64,000 nt of DNA. It comes from Planktothrix rubescens CCAP 1459/22 (GTDB lineage: Bacteria > Cyanobacteriota > Cyanobacteriia > Cyanobacteriales > Microcoleaceae). The stretch is from NCBI GenBank assembly GCA_904830895.1, contig LR882958.1:3240001-3304000 (forward strand). The letters run 5' to 3'. Both the position numbers and the translations under genes were made by a program. A model generated the notes under the pieces. The model had not been told where the DNA came from and did no database searches. It worked only from the letters and a program-made list of their open reading frames with translations. Positions 7,802-17,347 of this stretch are shown piece after piece. Numbering within the stretch: the first letter of the stretch is position 1; the number at the start of each line of letters is the position of its first letter.

Positions 7802-9724
7802 TTAAACTTTTCCCTGATTTAAATAAAATTGAAACCGTTGCTGCATTTGTTCTATGGTTAGTTTTTGTGTCCAATATTCCACTAAAGCATGACCAAATGC
7901 CCAAGCATTTTTTTCCGAGGGATTGGGATTTTCTAATAGTAACGGCCAGAGAATTAGTAAATCAAAATTCATCGGATCAGACTCTCCTGAATTTAATAAT
8001 AAAAACAAGTCATAGGCCATCTGTAATTTCCCAATCACCACGGGCAATTGTTCGACGGGAATTTTTTCTGCGAGTAATAATGCTAAAGTCGGAGATCCTG
8101 TGGCTAAGGTGGAAATAAAACTCAGAATTGGACTTTTTAATAAAGCCGCTAATCCTTGAGTTGTTGCCATTTGAAAGGTATAATGATCAATTATTTTAGC
8201 CGTTGCTAAAATCTGGGCTTCTTGATTTTGTAAAAATCGAGCTAAACGTATTTGTTTGGCGGGATTAATCGTTTCTAAAATAGCAATTGATAACCTATCT
8301 ACTCCCCAAGGTTGGCGCTGGGTTTGACTATCTTGGGTAACAATTGGTAAGACGCGATCGCAATATTCTCCTAACTGTTCTAATCGGTATTCTGTGGCTT
8401 CTCGAATTGATTTTTCCTTGGGACGATTTCCCCATTGCCAATCATAGGGCGGTTGCCATTCGCGGATAGGACGTAAGCGATCAACTTGGGTAACAATTGT
8501 AATAATAGGTAACTCTAATTGCTGCTGTTTAATCTCGCGTAAAAAATCCACATCCATCTGCAAAGCTGGGTCAAGGGCAGGAGTAACTAATAATAATAAA
8601 TCAGCGTTAGTTGCATATTCTAAAACCTGTTCTCGTAACTCAGGATGATGCACCTGTTCATAACCCGGAGTATCCCATAAATTGAGGCTTTCTCCGATGT
8701 CGGTTTGCCATTGATAATTTTGAATCTGATCGGTACTGGGTAAGACATCAACGACGGCTTGATCCATTTTAAATAGGGTATTGATCAAACTACTTTTTCC
8801 TGCCCCTGTACGTCCAACTAAGAGTAAATTAACGGGTTTTTGTTCTAAGGTTTTAACGGGTTCTGTTGTTGTTAAAATATCCCTAATAGTTTGGGTTTTT
8901 GCTTGGGGAAAGGAAAGATTATTAACCGAAAATTCCGTTACGGGTAAAGTGTCTCCACCATAAAGAGCGATCGCTTGACAACACAAATTTCTCAAAGCCA
9001 CTTCTCGCAAAGATTGACCCAAATTACCTAACAATTGTTGTGTGGCTTGATTGGTAGTTTTTTGAGTCGAAACTCGTGCTAAAGCCGATACTGGATTTAA
9101 CAGCCATTGCGCCCAATTCCAAACTTTTAAAAGTTTACGAGCCGAGGGTTCTAATTTCTGATAAACTTGATAAGTTTGATAGGCTTGTCCAACGGTAACT
9201 TGATTTAATGCTGGAGATAATTTTTGGATTAATTGATCTAAATCATCCATAGTTCCCCGGATTAATTGATAGGCTTGGGGAATATAAATACTCAAAAGAG
9301 GATATTTAACTTCAGGATGATAAATATTAGCAACAGTTGTCACTACATCTTGACAGCGTTTCCAAAAAATTGAACTTTCTTCCCAAATTGGCGGATCATT
9401 CTGGGCTGCTTTTAAAATTTCTTGTAAGGCTGTTTCGACTTGAGTAATATTGGGATTTGTAGCAGGTTCTAATCTCGATTGATCTAAGGATAATTCTAGT
9501 TCTTGATTAAATTTAGCGGTGATAGTTTCCATCTCTTTAAGCATCGGTTTAGTCCATCGGACTAATAGCCAACGCCAACCCACAAAAATCAGGGTAAATA
9601 CCGCCCAAATCCAATTAATTCCCCAATTATGAATCGTGACCCCCGCCGCCGTTAGCAAAAAAATCACAATCATTGCCATCGGTGTGATCAATACCATCCA
9701 TTGCCATAGTTTGAGTCTAATCAT
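7802..9724 (-). CDS. Membrane-anchored Era-like GTPase
   Basis: 640 residues. Two N-terminal membrane helices (about 8-28 and 36-54) are followed by a long helical region, then a GTPase domain starting near 298. Motifs visible are G1 GRTGAGKSS (304-312), G3 DTPG, and a G4-like TQVD in place of NKxD. The C-terminal part is helical with hydrophobic stretches (ATTQGLAALLKSPILSF). Proteins of this type in cyanobacteria are annotated as small-GTP-binding or DUF697-like proteins, and their cellular role is not known to me. It is divergent from the AI-2E permease gene, with 135 bases between the starts. Confidence 0.85.
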   Translation of the reverse strand: MIRLKLWQWMVLITPMAMIVIFLLTAAGVTIHNWGINWIWAVFTLIFVGWRWLLVRWTKPMLKEMETITAKFNQELELSLDQSRLEPATNPNITQVETALQEILKAAQNDPPIWEESSIFWKRCQDVVTTVANIYHPEVKYPLLSIYIPQAYQLIRGTMDDLDQLIQKLSPALNQVTVGQAYQTYQVYQKLEPSARKLLKVWNWAQWLLNPVSALARVSTQKTTNQATQQLLGNLGQSLREVALRNLCCQAIALYGGDTLPVTEFSVNNLSFPQAKTQTIRDILTTTEPVKTLEQKPVNLLLVGRTGAGKSSLINTLFKMDQAVVDVLPSTDQIQNYQWQTDIGESLNLWDTPGYEQVHHPELREQVLEYATNADLLLLVTPALDPALQMDVDFLREIKQQQLELPIITIVTQVDRLRPIREWQPPYDWQWGNRPKEKSIREATEYRLEQLGEYCDRVLPIVTQDSQTQRQPWGVDRLSIAILETINPAKQIRLARFLQNQEAQILATAKIIDHYTFQMATTQGLAALLKSPILSFISTLATGSPTLALLLAEKIPVEQLPVVIGKLQMAYDLFLLLNSGESDPMNFDLLILWPLLLENPNPSEKNAWAFGHALVEYWTQKLTIEQMQQRFQFYLNQGKV

Positions 9725-9859
9725 CGTTGCTTCCTCAAAATTTACAGACTATTTTTAAAGATAGATCATTTAATTAGAATTTAACCGATCAAGAAAGTGC
9801 GATTGTAAGTTAACAAGATCCGCTAAAATGTTAACGTTGGCTAAAATTGAGTCGTTCTA

Positions 9860-10936
9860 ATGGATAATTTACCCCCAAATTCTCAGGATAGTGCTTTTTG
9901 GCACCGGATTCACACTAATGGTTTAGTGCGGTTTTTATTATTTTTTGCCTCTGGATGGGCATTAATTATGATTTTTAACTATTTTGAAAGTATCTTTTTT
10001 ACTTTTATCTTAGCCGCTATTTTTGCCTTCCTTCTCAACTATCCTGTGCGATATTTAGAACGCTATTTAGGTCGAGGATTTGCGTTAGGAATTGTCATAT
10101 TTCTCAGTCTATTTATGGTTGTTGCGACCGGATTAGCCTTGGGAACTATGTTTTTTAATCAATTTCAACAACTTCTTAACCTTATCATCCAAAGTTTAAC
10201 ATCAACAGATAATCCTTTTGACGACTTACAAAAGTTTTTAACATATCGTAAAATTAATGTTAATCTCGCTCCCCTAGAAGCTGAATTTAATAAATCTTTA
10301 GTGGCACTAGGCAGTATTCTTGTCGGTACTTTTTCTTCTTTACCGAATGCGTTCATTTCATTTGTAATTATCTTTGTGATTTCCTTTTTTATGCTGATTG
10401 ATGGGGAAAGGCTATGGTTTTTACTATTAAAAATTATTCCTTATGACCATCGTAATCAGTTTTCTTTAGCTGTTCAAAGAAGTTTTTTAGGTTTTTTTAG
10501 AGGTCAACTTTTACTCTCGGTTTTCTTGGGAACATCTAGTTTTATCGTTTATAGTATCCTGGGAATACCTTTCTCTTTGTCTTTAGCTATTATTGTCAGC
10601 TTATTTGATTTCATCCCAGGAATTGGGGCAACTTTAGGAATTTTAACAATCAGTTTAATTATTTTAATTCAAAGTGGTTGGTTTGTGATGTTAAAAGTAG
10701 TGGTTGCTAGTGTGATTTTACAACAAATTCAGGACAATTTTATTGGCCCTAAAATCATGCAAAGTTCTGTTAATATTAACCCTGTGGTTTTGTTTTTTTC
10801 GTTAATGATTGGGGCTAGAATTGCTGGAATTTTAGGCGTATTTCTATCCGTTCCCATTGCGGGCGTGATTGTTAATTTATTAGATATTGAAGAAATGCAA
10901 TCTAAAGAGGGAAGTAAGGATGATCTTGAAGTTTAA
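9860..10936 (+). CDS. AI-2E family (PerM-like) transporter
   Basis: 358 residues with the family layout. There is an N-terminal pair of helices (about 25-65), a third helix at 75-100, a soluble stretch at about 105-150, and a C-terminal bundle with the conserved PGIGATLG motif near 252-260 and QQIQDNFIGPKIMQ near 290-305. The family includes exporters of autoinducer-2 and Na+/H+ antiporters, so the substrate cannot be told from sequence. It converges with the glycosyltransferase gene, leaving only 23 bases between stops. Confidence 0.9.
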   Translation: MDNLPPNSQDSAFWHRIHTNGLVRFLLFFASGWALIMIFNYFESIFFTFILAAIFAFLLNYPVRYLERYLGRGFALGIVIFLSLFMVVATGLALGTMFFNQFQQLLNLIIQSLTSTDNPFDDLQKFLTYRKINVNLAPLEAEFNKSLVALGSILVGTFSSLPNAFISFVIIFVISFFMLIDGERLWFLLLKIIPYDHRNQFSLAVQRSFLGFFRGQLLLSVFLGTSSFIVYSILGIPFSLSLAIIVSLFDFIPGIGATLGILTISLIILIQSGWFVMLKVVVASVILQQIQDNFIGPKIMQSSVNINPVVLFFSLMIGARIAGILGVFLSVPIAGVIVNLLDIEEMQSKEGSKDDLEV

Positions 10937-10959
10937 TCTTGACCTAACAACCCGGTTTA

Positions 10960-12222
10960 TTAATAAGTTCTTCCTTTCCAACCTCCTCCTTTTCCTCGCC
11001 AATATCTCAAGGCTGAATCTAAAGTCATTAAGGCATATAAAAATCCAATAAATGGTAAAGTTAATCCCCAAATAGGAGAAAGTTTATATAGTTTTAATGT
11101 GGGATAATAGGCAATTTCCATTAATAGCCCCGTTAATAAAGCTAAAAGGATAACTAAGCCATTTCCATGAACAATTCCCCAAATTAAACTTAAAGGTGAC
11201 ATTAAATAAATCAGAATCATCCCTATTAGGGTTAATCCTAATAAAATAGTAGAAAAATTCAGTTGACTAAATGCTGTTCTGGCTACCATATCCCAAATAC
11301 TTGATAAATTAGGATAGGGTCTTAAACTCTGGGTTGTTTCTGTTAACCCTAACCAAATCGGATGATAGGATTTTGAGGTAAAAGGAAAGATAAAACTCCC
11401 CATAGAAAACCCCTGATTTACAGTAGTAAATAACTGATCTTCCCCCCCATTACTAAGGGGGGTTGGGGGGTTATTCTTCACCGCTTGTGCTAAGGAACAA
11501 TCATCAATTAATGCTTGTTTTAATATTGCTAAACCACCAATTCTAGTTAATGCTTCCTGATGAATTAAAATACATCCTCCCGCCGCCGCCGCTAGTTGAC
11601 TTTGGGGATGATTTACCCAACGAAAAGGATACAATTTTTGAAAGAAAAATACAAAAGCAGGAATTAATAACTTTTCCCAAAAACTCTGACAACGTAATAA
11701 AACCATTAAGGAAACTAACTGTAATTTTTCGGTTTCAGCTTTTTCAACTAATTGCTTTAAATTATTAGGAGAATGTTCAATATCAGCATCGGTAAATAAA
11801 ATATATTGGGGGATATAATTTAACATAGAAGTATATTTAATTCCCTGTTCCATCGCCCAAAGTTTCCCCGTCCATCCCGCAGGTAAAGGTTGAGAGGTAA
11901 TAATATTTAACCTGTCTGTTTGATTTAATAATTCAGCAGTTTCTTGGGCAATATTTGCTGTATTATCACTACTTTGATCATCAACTAAAATAATAGAAAA
12001 TGAACCAGGATAATTTTGATTAAGAAGCGATCGCAAACTGGTAGAAATTAAATCTGCTTCATTTCTTGCTGGTACAATTACAGCAACGGAAGGATAATTT
12101 AATAAAGGTTCTTTAACCTCAAAAAGCCGTTGATCTCCTCGCCAAAATTGCCCTCGAAACATTAATAACACAATCCATATTATTAACGATAATAGCGTTA
12201 AAATTGAAATTAAATTTTCCAT
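10960..12222 (-). CDS. hpnB: Hopanoid-associated glycosyltransferase (HpnB-like)
   Basis: A family-2 glycosyltransferase with the GT-A fold: VIVPARNEAD (about 48-57), DDQSSDNT (about 80) and the metal-binding DAD of FTDADIEHSP (about 145). An acceptor-side IDDCSLAQAVK follows near 240, and C-terminal membrane helices span 335-405. It resembles HpnB of hopanoid clusters, and the squalene-hopene cyclase gene lies 0.7 kb away, divergently oriented. Between AQAVK and IWLGLTETT there are about 35 extra residues, including NNPPTPLSNGG. They are encoded by a GC-rich dispersed repeat inserted in frame. Whether the enzyme tolerates this insert is unknown. Confidence 0.85.
   Translation of the reverse strand: MENLISILTLLSLIIWIVLLMFRGQFWRGDQRLFEVKEPLLNYPSVAVIVPARNEADLISTSLRSLLNQNYPGSFSIILVDDQSSDNTANIAQETAELLNQTDRLNIITSQPLPAGWTGKLWAMEQGIKYTSMLNYIPQYILFTDADIEHSPNNLKQLVEKAETEKLQLVSLMVLLRCQSFWEKLLIPAFVFFFQKLYPFRWVNHPQSQLAAAAGGCILIHQEALTRIGGLAILKQALIDDCSLAQAVKNNPPTPLSNGGEDQLFTTVNQGFSMGSFIFPFTSKSYHPIWLGLTETTQSLRPYPNLSSIWDMVARTAFSQLNFSTILLGLTLIGMILIYLMSPLSLIWGIVHGNGLVILLALLTGLLMEIAYYPTLKLYKLSPIWGLTLPFIGFLYALMTLDSALRYWRGKGGGWKGRTY
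11365..11476. repeat. GC-rich palindromic repeat inserted in frame within hpnB
   Basis: The core at about 11438-11470 has a run of seven C, then ATTACTAA, then GGGGGG TTGGGGGG. Related cores with CCCCTTACTAAGGGG lie at 23908-23951 and CCCCCCGTGCACGGGGGG at 40803-40846. The wider segment matches the extra residues seen in the glycosyltransferase, so the repeat has entered a coding region without breaking the frame. Outer limits are approximate. Confidence 0.6.
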
Positions 12223-12229
12223 TTCAAAA

Positions 12230-12505
12230 TCAATAAATACTCACGGTTTTTAACTGTATCGGTTGCTTGGATAAATAGGAATACAATACATCAGGATCTA
12301 AGTCAGCACCGCTATCCCAATAAACAGTTCCCCACTCGCTAGAAAGTTTAACTTGATTAAAATAATCAGGATTTTTTAGAGGTTCAAATACCCCTGTAAA
12401 CTGAACGAGTTTAGACACATCAATTACCCCTTCTACTCCATCTTCAAAACGAAGTCTTAGCTGGTAATTTATTAATGGATGAACTTCAACAATATCTTTA
12501 AGCAT
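12230..12505 (-). CDS. DUF2442 family protein
   Basis: 91 residues. The family pattern is clear: an N-terminal beta-rich part (VEVHPLINYQLRLRFEDGVEGVIDVSKL) followed by FEPLKNPDYFNQVKLSSEWGTVYWDSGADLDPDVLY. DUF2442 genes commonly sit directly after a DUF4160 gene, as here (3 bases apart). The pair behaves like a mobile toxin-antitoxin-type module in many genomes, but no activity has been shown as far as I know. The two genes lie between hpnB and the cyclase gene. Confidence 0.88.
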   Translation of the reverse strand: MLKDIVEVHPLINYQLRLRFEDGVEGVIDVSKLVQFTGVFEPLKNPDYFNQVKLSSEWGTVYWDSGADLDPDVLYSYLSKQPIQLKTVSIY

Positions 12506-12508
12506 GAT

Positions 12509-12769
12509 TTACTCCAGGGGTTCAATTTTATTCAAAATTAGATTTTGTCTGGCTAATTCCCAATTAGCGAGTAGTTCGTTCTGGTATAATGCTGTCCATT
12601 CTTGAATTAATTTTAGCAGTCTGGGGGAAAGATTTCCTGCTAATATTTCTCCAGTTTGAATGCTGATCAATGCCTTCTGTTGACCATAGCGAACATGAAA
12701 ATGAGGGGGAGGATGATCGTTATAGTACATAGTAATTACAGCCCCAAAAAATCGGCTAATTTCTGGCAT
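12509..12769 (-). CDS. DUF4160 family protein
   Basis: About 86 residues. The family signature ISRFFGAVITMYYNDHPPPHFHVRYG is present. It is followed by a short strand-helix part (IQTGEILAGNLSPRLLKLIQEWTALYQNELLANW). The ATG at 12769 is chosen because GAGAAGG lies 5-11 bases ahead of it; a GTG two codons earlier overlaps that site. It is the first gene of a two-gene unit with the DUF2442 gene. Function is unknown, and the pairing suggests a small accessory module. Confidence 0.88.
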   Translation of the reverse strand: MPEISRFFGAVITMYYNDHPPPHFHVRYGQQKALISIQTGEILAGNLSPRLLKLIQEWTALYQNELLANWELARQNLILNKIEPLE

Positions 12770-12904
12770 AAACACCTTCTCGATAACAACATTAAATCGG
12801 CAGTAAACAGAAAATTACAAAATTAGCTTTAAAATTCATTATATCATAAAATTATGATTGATTCAATAAAAAACATGATAGAATATCTATAACTAATTAA
12901 AAAA

Positions 12905-14896
12905 ATGATATCATCAAAAACAATAGCAGGAGTTAAACAGATAACAATGGAAATAGAAAATCAAGTCTCTGTAAATCAATTAAAAGATGCGATCGCAGCC
13001 AGCCAAAACTTTCTATTCTCTCAACAATATCCCGAAGGTTATTGGTGGGCGGAATTACAATCTAATGTCACAATTATATCAGAAGTTATCCTCTTACACA
13101 AGATTTGGGGAACCGATAAAACTCGCCCTTTATATAAAGCTGAAACCTATTTACGTTCCCAACAACGAGATCATGGCGGTTGGGAATTATTCTATGGGGA
13201 TGGAGGAGAACTAAGTACCACCGTTGAAGCATATATGGCGTTAAAAATATTAGGGGTATCTGAAACAGATTCTGCCTTAATTAAAGCCAAACAATTTATT
13301 TTAGAACAGGGTGGAATTACCAAAACTCGGATTTTTACTAAGCTACATTTAGCCTTGATTGGATGTTATGACTGGCGCGGGATTCCCTCAATTCCCCCTT
13401 GGATTATGTTGTTACCCGAAGGTTCACCTTTTACCATCTATGAAATGTCTAGTTGGGCGAGAAGTAGTACAGTTCCTTTATTAATTGTATTTGATAAAAA
13501 GCCAGTTTTTAGGTTTAATTCTAGTCTAAATTTAGATGAATTATATGTAGAAGGACGAGAAAATGCTATTTTTGAATTACCTAAAAATAATGATTGGACA
13601 GATATTTTTTTAGGCTTAGATCAGATTTTTAAATTTGCCGAACTTTTTAATGTTGTCCCCTTACGAGAACAGGGATTAAAAGCAGCAGAAAAATGGATTT
13701 TAGAACGACAAGAAATTACCGGAGATTGGGCAGGAATTATCCCGGCAATGTTAAATTCTTTATTGGCGTTAAAATGCTTAAATTATCCGGTATCTGATCC
13801 GATTGTTCAACGGGGTTTAGAAGCCATAGATAATTTTGCGATAGAAACAGAAGAAAGTTATCGAATGCAAGCCTGTGTGTCTCCAGTTTGGGATACAGCT
13901 TGGGTTGTTCGAGCTTTAATTGAATCAGGAATTGACCCAAATAATGCTGATATAGTCAAAAGTTCAAAATGGTTAATTCGTCAACAAATTTTAGATTATG
14001 GAGATTGGAATATTAAAAATAAACAGGGAAAACCTGGGGGATGGGCGTTTGAATTTGCGAATAAATTTTATCCTGATTTAGATGATTCTGCCGTTGTAGT
14101 AATGGCATTAAATCAAGCTAAAATTACCGATGAACCCTTGAAAACAGCAACAATAATTAGAGGAATTGATTGGATGATCTCAATGCAGTGTAAAGCCGGA
14201 GGTTGGGCGGCTTTTGATATTGATAATGATCAAGATTGGATTAATGCGGTTCCCTATGGGGATTTAAAAGCCATGATTGATCCAAATACGGCGGATGTTA
14301 CCGCTAGAGTGATTGAAATGTTAGGGGAATTAGATCCTAATTCTTCAGAATTTCAATTGAAAATTCAATCTTTAAAACCCTCAATTGAACGGGCAATTTC
14401 CTATTTAAAACAGGAACAAGAAACCGATGGGAGTTGGTTCGGACGTTGGGGAGTTAATTATATTTATGGAACCAGTGGAGTATTATCAGCTTTAGCGGTA
14501 ATTAATCCTATTTATAAAAATTGGGGTTATACTTCTCTAAACCCCTTAATGGAACGGGGGACAAATTGGTTAGTTAGTTGTCAAAATATTGATGGGGGTT
14601 GGGGGGAAACCTGCCATAGTTATAATGATACCAAATTGAAAGGAAAAGGGGTTAGTACCGCCTCACAAACGGCTTGGGCGTTAATTGGTTTAATGGCAAC
14701 GGGATGTTATGAAATGGAGGTGATTCAAAGGGGAATTAACTATTTAATTTCAATACAACTTTCCGATGGTCGCTGGGATGAGTCGGAATTTACGGGAACT
14801 GGATTTCCGGGTCATTTCTATATAAAATATCATTACTATCAACATTATTTTCCGTTATTGGCATTAGGTCGTTATCAAAAGTTGCAACAACTTTAA
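12905..14896 (+). CDS. shc: Squalene-hopene cyclase
   Basis: 663 residues, close to the family norm. The enzyme folds squalene into the pentacyclic hopene that is the core of membrane hopanoids. Several QW repeats are visible (QQRDHGGWELFYGD, QCKAGGWAAFD, QETDGSWFGRWGVNYIYG, QNIDGGWGETC). The catalytic DXDD acid motif appears as PDLDDSAVV near residue 391, and the C-terminal GTGFPGHFYIKYHYY is intact. An alternative in-frame ATG lies 14 codons in. The HpnB-like glycosyltransferase nearby fits a hopanoid locus, although the two are separated by the DUF4160/DUF2442 pair. Confidence 0.95.
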   Translation: MISSKTIAGVKQITMEIENQVSVNQLKDAIAASQNFLFSQQYPEGYWWAELQSNVTIISEVILLHKIWGTDKTRPLYKAETYLRSQQRDHGGWELFYGDGGELSTTVEAYMALKILGVSETDSALIKAKQFILEQGGITKTRIFTKLHLALIGCYDWRGIPSIPPWIMLLPEGSPFTIYEMSSWARSSTVPLLIVFDKKPVFRFNSSLNLDELYVEGRENAIFELPKNNDWTDIFLGLDQIFKFAELFNVVPLREQGLKAAEKWILERQEITGDWAGIIPAMLNSLLALKCLNYPVSDPIVQRGLEAIDNFAIETEESYRMQACVSPVWDTAWVVRALIESGIDPNNADIVKSSKWLIRQQILDYGDWNIKNKQGKPGGWAFEFANKFYPDLDDSAVVVMALNQAKITDEPLKTATIIRGIDWMISMQCKAGGWAAFDIDNDQDWINAVPYGDLKAMIDPNTADVTARVIEMLGELDPNSSEFQLKIQSLKPSIERAISYLKQEQETDGSWFGRWGVNYIYGTSGVLSALAVINPIYKNWGYTSLNPLMERGTNWLVSCQNIDGGWGETCHSYNDTKLKGKGVSTASQTAWALIGLMATGCYEMEVIQRGINYLISIQLSDGRWDESEFTGTGFPGHFYIKYHYYQHYFPLLALGRYQKLQQL

Positions 14897-15014
14897 CCTA
14901 ACTTTGGGTGGGTTTTACCCCATCCCAACTTTAATGTTTGTCAACAGTGGATTCAGGGCTTATAATTTTTGGAATTAGGGCTAAAGCCCAACAACGTTAT
15001 AATTTTAATTAAAC

Positions 15015-15458
15015 ATGGGTAATCGAGAAAAAGTTATTGTTTCATTGGGTGTGATTGTATCAATTACATCTTTAGTAATTGGGATGGCTAGAACAGCTAC
15101 AGTGTCGGAAAAAACCAGGGTGAAACCGGATTATGAACGATTAGCTCATTTATTATCAGCAAAACAATTCACTAAAGCTGAACTACAAACCTATAGAATC
15201 ATGCTGTTAGCTTTAGGAAAAAATCCTAAATATTCTGATCCCATTGAGTTAAAAAAACGAGATATTGCTAAACTTCCCTGTGAAGATTTAAGTAAAATAG
15301 AAAAAATTTGGCATCCTTATACCCAGGGAACTATTCATTTTAGAAATAAAATTATGAGTTGGCAGAATGATCAACAAAATTTAAGTTCTGCAATTATTTC
15401 TCGATTGGATATTTGTAGAATTGAAGATATCAAAAATTCTACTGCTCTGAATCAATAG
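15015..15458 (+). CDS. Membrane-anchored GUN4-like domain protein
   Basis: 147 residues. An N-terminal membrane helix (about 7-25) precedes a GUN4-like core at about 40-112: a helix LLSAKQFTKAELQTYRIMLLALG, then DIAKLPCEDLSKIEKIWHPYTQGTIHF. This matches the GUN4 pattern in which I(K/A)xxPCxDLxxIDxLW is conserved. True GUN4 binds protoporphyrins and stimulates Mg-chelatase. This protein is short and lacks the extended porphyrin-binding loops, so it may be a divergent paralogue with another role. Confidence 0.7.
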   Translation: MGNREKVIVSLGVIVSITSLVIGMARTATVSEKTRVKPDYERLAHLLSAKQFTKAELQTYRIMLLALGKNPKYSDPIELKKRDIAKLPCEDLSKIEKIWHPYTQGTIHFRNKIMSWQNDQQNLSSAIISRLDICRIEDIKNSTALNQ

Positions 15459-15496
15459 GATATTTAAGTTTGCTTAATTTTTGTAACAAATGGAGA

Positions 15497-15928
15497 TTAA
15501 ATTGGTAAAAATTGAGAATCTAAGGTTTGTTCTAAGGTATAGGGACAAACTTCGGGAAAGATTTGTTCATCGAGTTTTGTTTCTCGAATAGCTAAGGCTA
15601 ATCCTAATTCATAAGCATCGGGTAAAACTGGATTCAAATAGGATTTTAAACTGGGACTATCTTGTAATAAAAACTTAATTTGTACTCGTTGTTCTCGAAT
15701 TGTTCCTAACCAGCTATTCGTTCGTTTATCAGGTTGAAATTGCCATTTTAATAAATGTCCTAAGAGAATCCCTAATCTATTTCTCAGTTCTTGCCGTTCT
15801 TTTCGTCCCAAAGCTTCTATTTCCTCAATTAAATTTAGATGATCTAACTGTTGCCATTGTTTAGTTTTAAGCAAATTAACTTGATTTTGAATCCAACCAT
15901 AAAAATCGGTTTCATATAAATCTGTCAT
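15497..15928 (-). CDS. DUF29 family protein
   Basis: 143 residues: LYETDFYGWIQNQVNLL, HLNLIEEIEALGRKERQEL, LLGHLLKWQFQPDKRTNSW and FPEVCPYTLEQ are all DUF29 hallmarks. The ATG at 15928 is chosen because AAAGGAGG lies directly ahead; a longer frame upstream would overlap the GTPase gene. The gene starts 10 bases after the GTPase stop, so the two are probably cotranscribed. Paralogous to 4988-5458. Function unknown. Confidence 0.88.
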   Translation of the reverse strand: MTDLYETDFYGWIQNQVNLLKTKQWQQLDHLNLIEEIEALGRKERQELRNRLGILLGHLLKWQFQPDKRTNSWLGTIREQRVQIKFLLQDSPSLKSYLNPVLPDAYELGLALAIRETKLDEQIFPEVCPYTLEQTLDSQFLPI

Positions 15929-15938
15929 ATTTCCTCCT

Positions 15939-17228
15939 TTATTTTGATAAATTGATCCCTTTAAATCTTTCTTTTGCTGTTTTGAATGCTTCGTCCATAA
16001 CAACTTGAATTTTTTGCGGATCAGGTTTTTTTCCTCCCATTAAATCCCCGAAATAAACACAAGCTCCTTCCCCTAATGCCCAAGTATAAGCAGCAGCCCA
16101 AGACGCAGCAATAACACTACCAAAACCGGGGATAAATTTAATTAATTCTCGACCGATCATTTGGGCAAAAAACCCTCCAGCGATCGCACTAACTAAACCT
16201 CCAGCTTGAGAAATATTTAAGGTTTTTCCATAGAGATTTCCTAATAACACCACTAGAGAAACTTGTACGGCTGTTAAGACAGGCATAGTAGCAAAAGGAA
16301 GGGGAACTACTGCAACGGTTGCCGCCATAATACTAAAAGCTAAAATATAGCGTCGCCCCACATCTCGATAGATGTTTCCCAGTTGATTATTAACCTCTCC
16401 ATTTAATAATTCATGAATCATTCTAGCTTCGGCTTCAGGAAGCAAATCAGCTAAGGTATCCCGTAGAGATTCTAAGCCATAAAATACAGGATTATAACCA
16501 TCTTCTTCTAGGGTAAAATCAATTAAAACCGCCTGATCATACAACCCTTTAAACGCTATTTTTAAGGCTTCAAAAGCTCTGCTAATATCCTCAAAATCTG
16601 GGGGATAAATGGGATGATTTTCGGTTTGGGGCGGATAAATTTCATGCAAGCAAGTAATTGCTAATAGACAGGGAATATGGGGATAGTTTTTGCGTAAACT
16701 TTCGGCAATTATGCGGAGGGTATCGGTAGCAAAATCGTTAATTTTAACGGTTAAAATTAAAACCCTAGCTCCTTGACTTTCTTTCTGCAAATCGCCGATT
16801 AATTCTTCAATTATGATAGAAGTATCTTGGTTAATATCTCCTAAACCCACGGTATCTTTAAAAATTAGCAAAGGTAAATCATTAGACGGATAAGCATAAC
16901 GTTCTGTATTTTGAGTATGGGGACGAAATCCTTGACCAATAATTTCCGATGAAACCCCCGTTAACCCTCTAACAATTGAACTTTTTCCCGCTTGAGGTTT
17001 ACCAATTAATAAAGCTTCTGTCGTGGGAAGTTCTGCCCGAATTGTTGCTAAAATCTCAGCAATTTGTGTCTCATTGACATTAAACCATTGGACAAAGGTT
17101 TTAGAGATTCGGTCAGTGGGGAATAGTCTTTTTAATTGTTGGGTTGTCCGATGCCAACCCCCTTTTATCCTAGGGAGATTAGCTGATGTCGGTTGATTAG
17201 AGGGTGGGGTCTCCGGGGTTTCAGTCAT
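15939..17228 (-). CDS. GTPase with C-terminal membrane region
   Basis: 429 residues. The G domain begins near 70 with G1 GKPQAGKSSIV (76-86) and G3 DTVGLGD near 129. The usual NKxD is replaced by TCLH, so base specificity is uncertain. The C-terminal third is hydrophobic: a helix pair near 295-335 and a glycine-rich GGLVSAIAGGFF and IKFIPGFGSVIAA segment near 350-390. The same IPGFGSVI-type tail occurs in the GTPase at 29202-30437, so both belong to one subfamily related to Era-like/DUF697 proteins. A role at membranes is inferred. A DUF29 gene follows closely. Confidence 0.85.
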   Translation of the reverse strand: MTETPETPPSNQPTSANLPRIKGGWHRTTQQLKRLFPTDRISKTFVQWFNVNETQIAEILATIRAELPTTEALLIGKPQAGKSSIVRGLTGVSSEIIGQGFRPHTQNTERYAYPSNDLPLLIFKDTVGLGDINQDTSIIIEELIGDLQKESQGARVLILTVKINDFATDTLRIIAESLRKNYPHIPCLLAITCLHEIYPPQTENHPIYPPDFEDISRAFEALKIAFKGLYDQAVLIDFTLEEDGYNPVFYGLESLRDTLADLLPEAEARMIHELLNGEVNNQLGNIYRDVGRRYILAFSIMAATVAVVPLPFATMPVLTAVQVSLVVLLGNLYGKTLNISQAGGLVSAIAGGFFAQMIGRELIKFIPGFGSVIAASWAAAYTWALGEGACVYFGDLMGGKKPDPQKIQVVMDEAFKTAKERFKGINLSK

Positions 17229-17347
17229 AGGTCGAGTCTGATATTTACTAAATAGAGCTAATCGGTTTAATATTAATAGTATGCTAATGGTAGCGTACTT
17301 GTTTACAAGTAGTGTTAATGTTGAGGTAGCATAATTTAATTATACTC

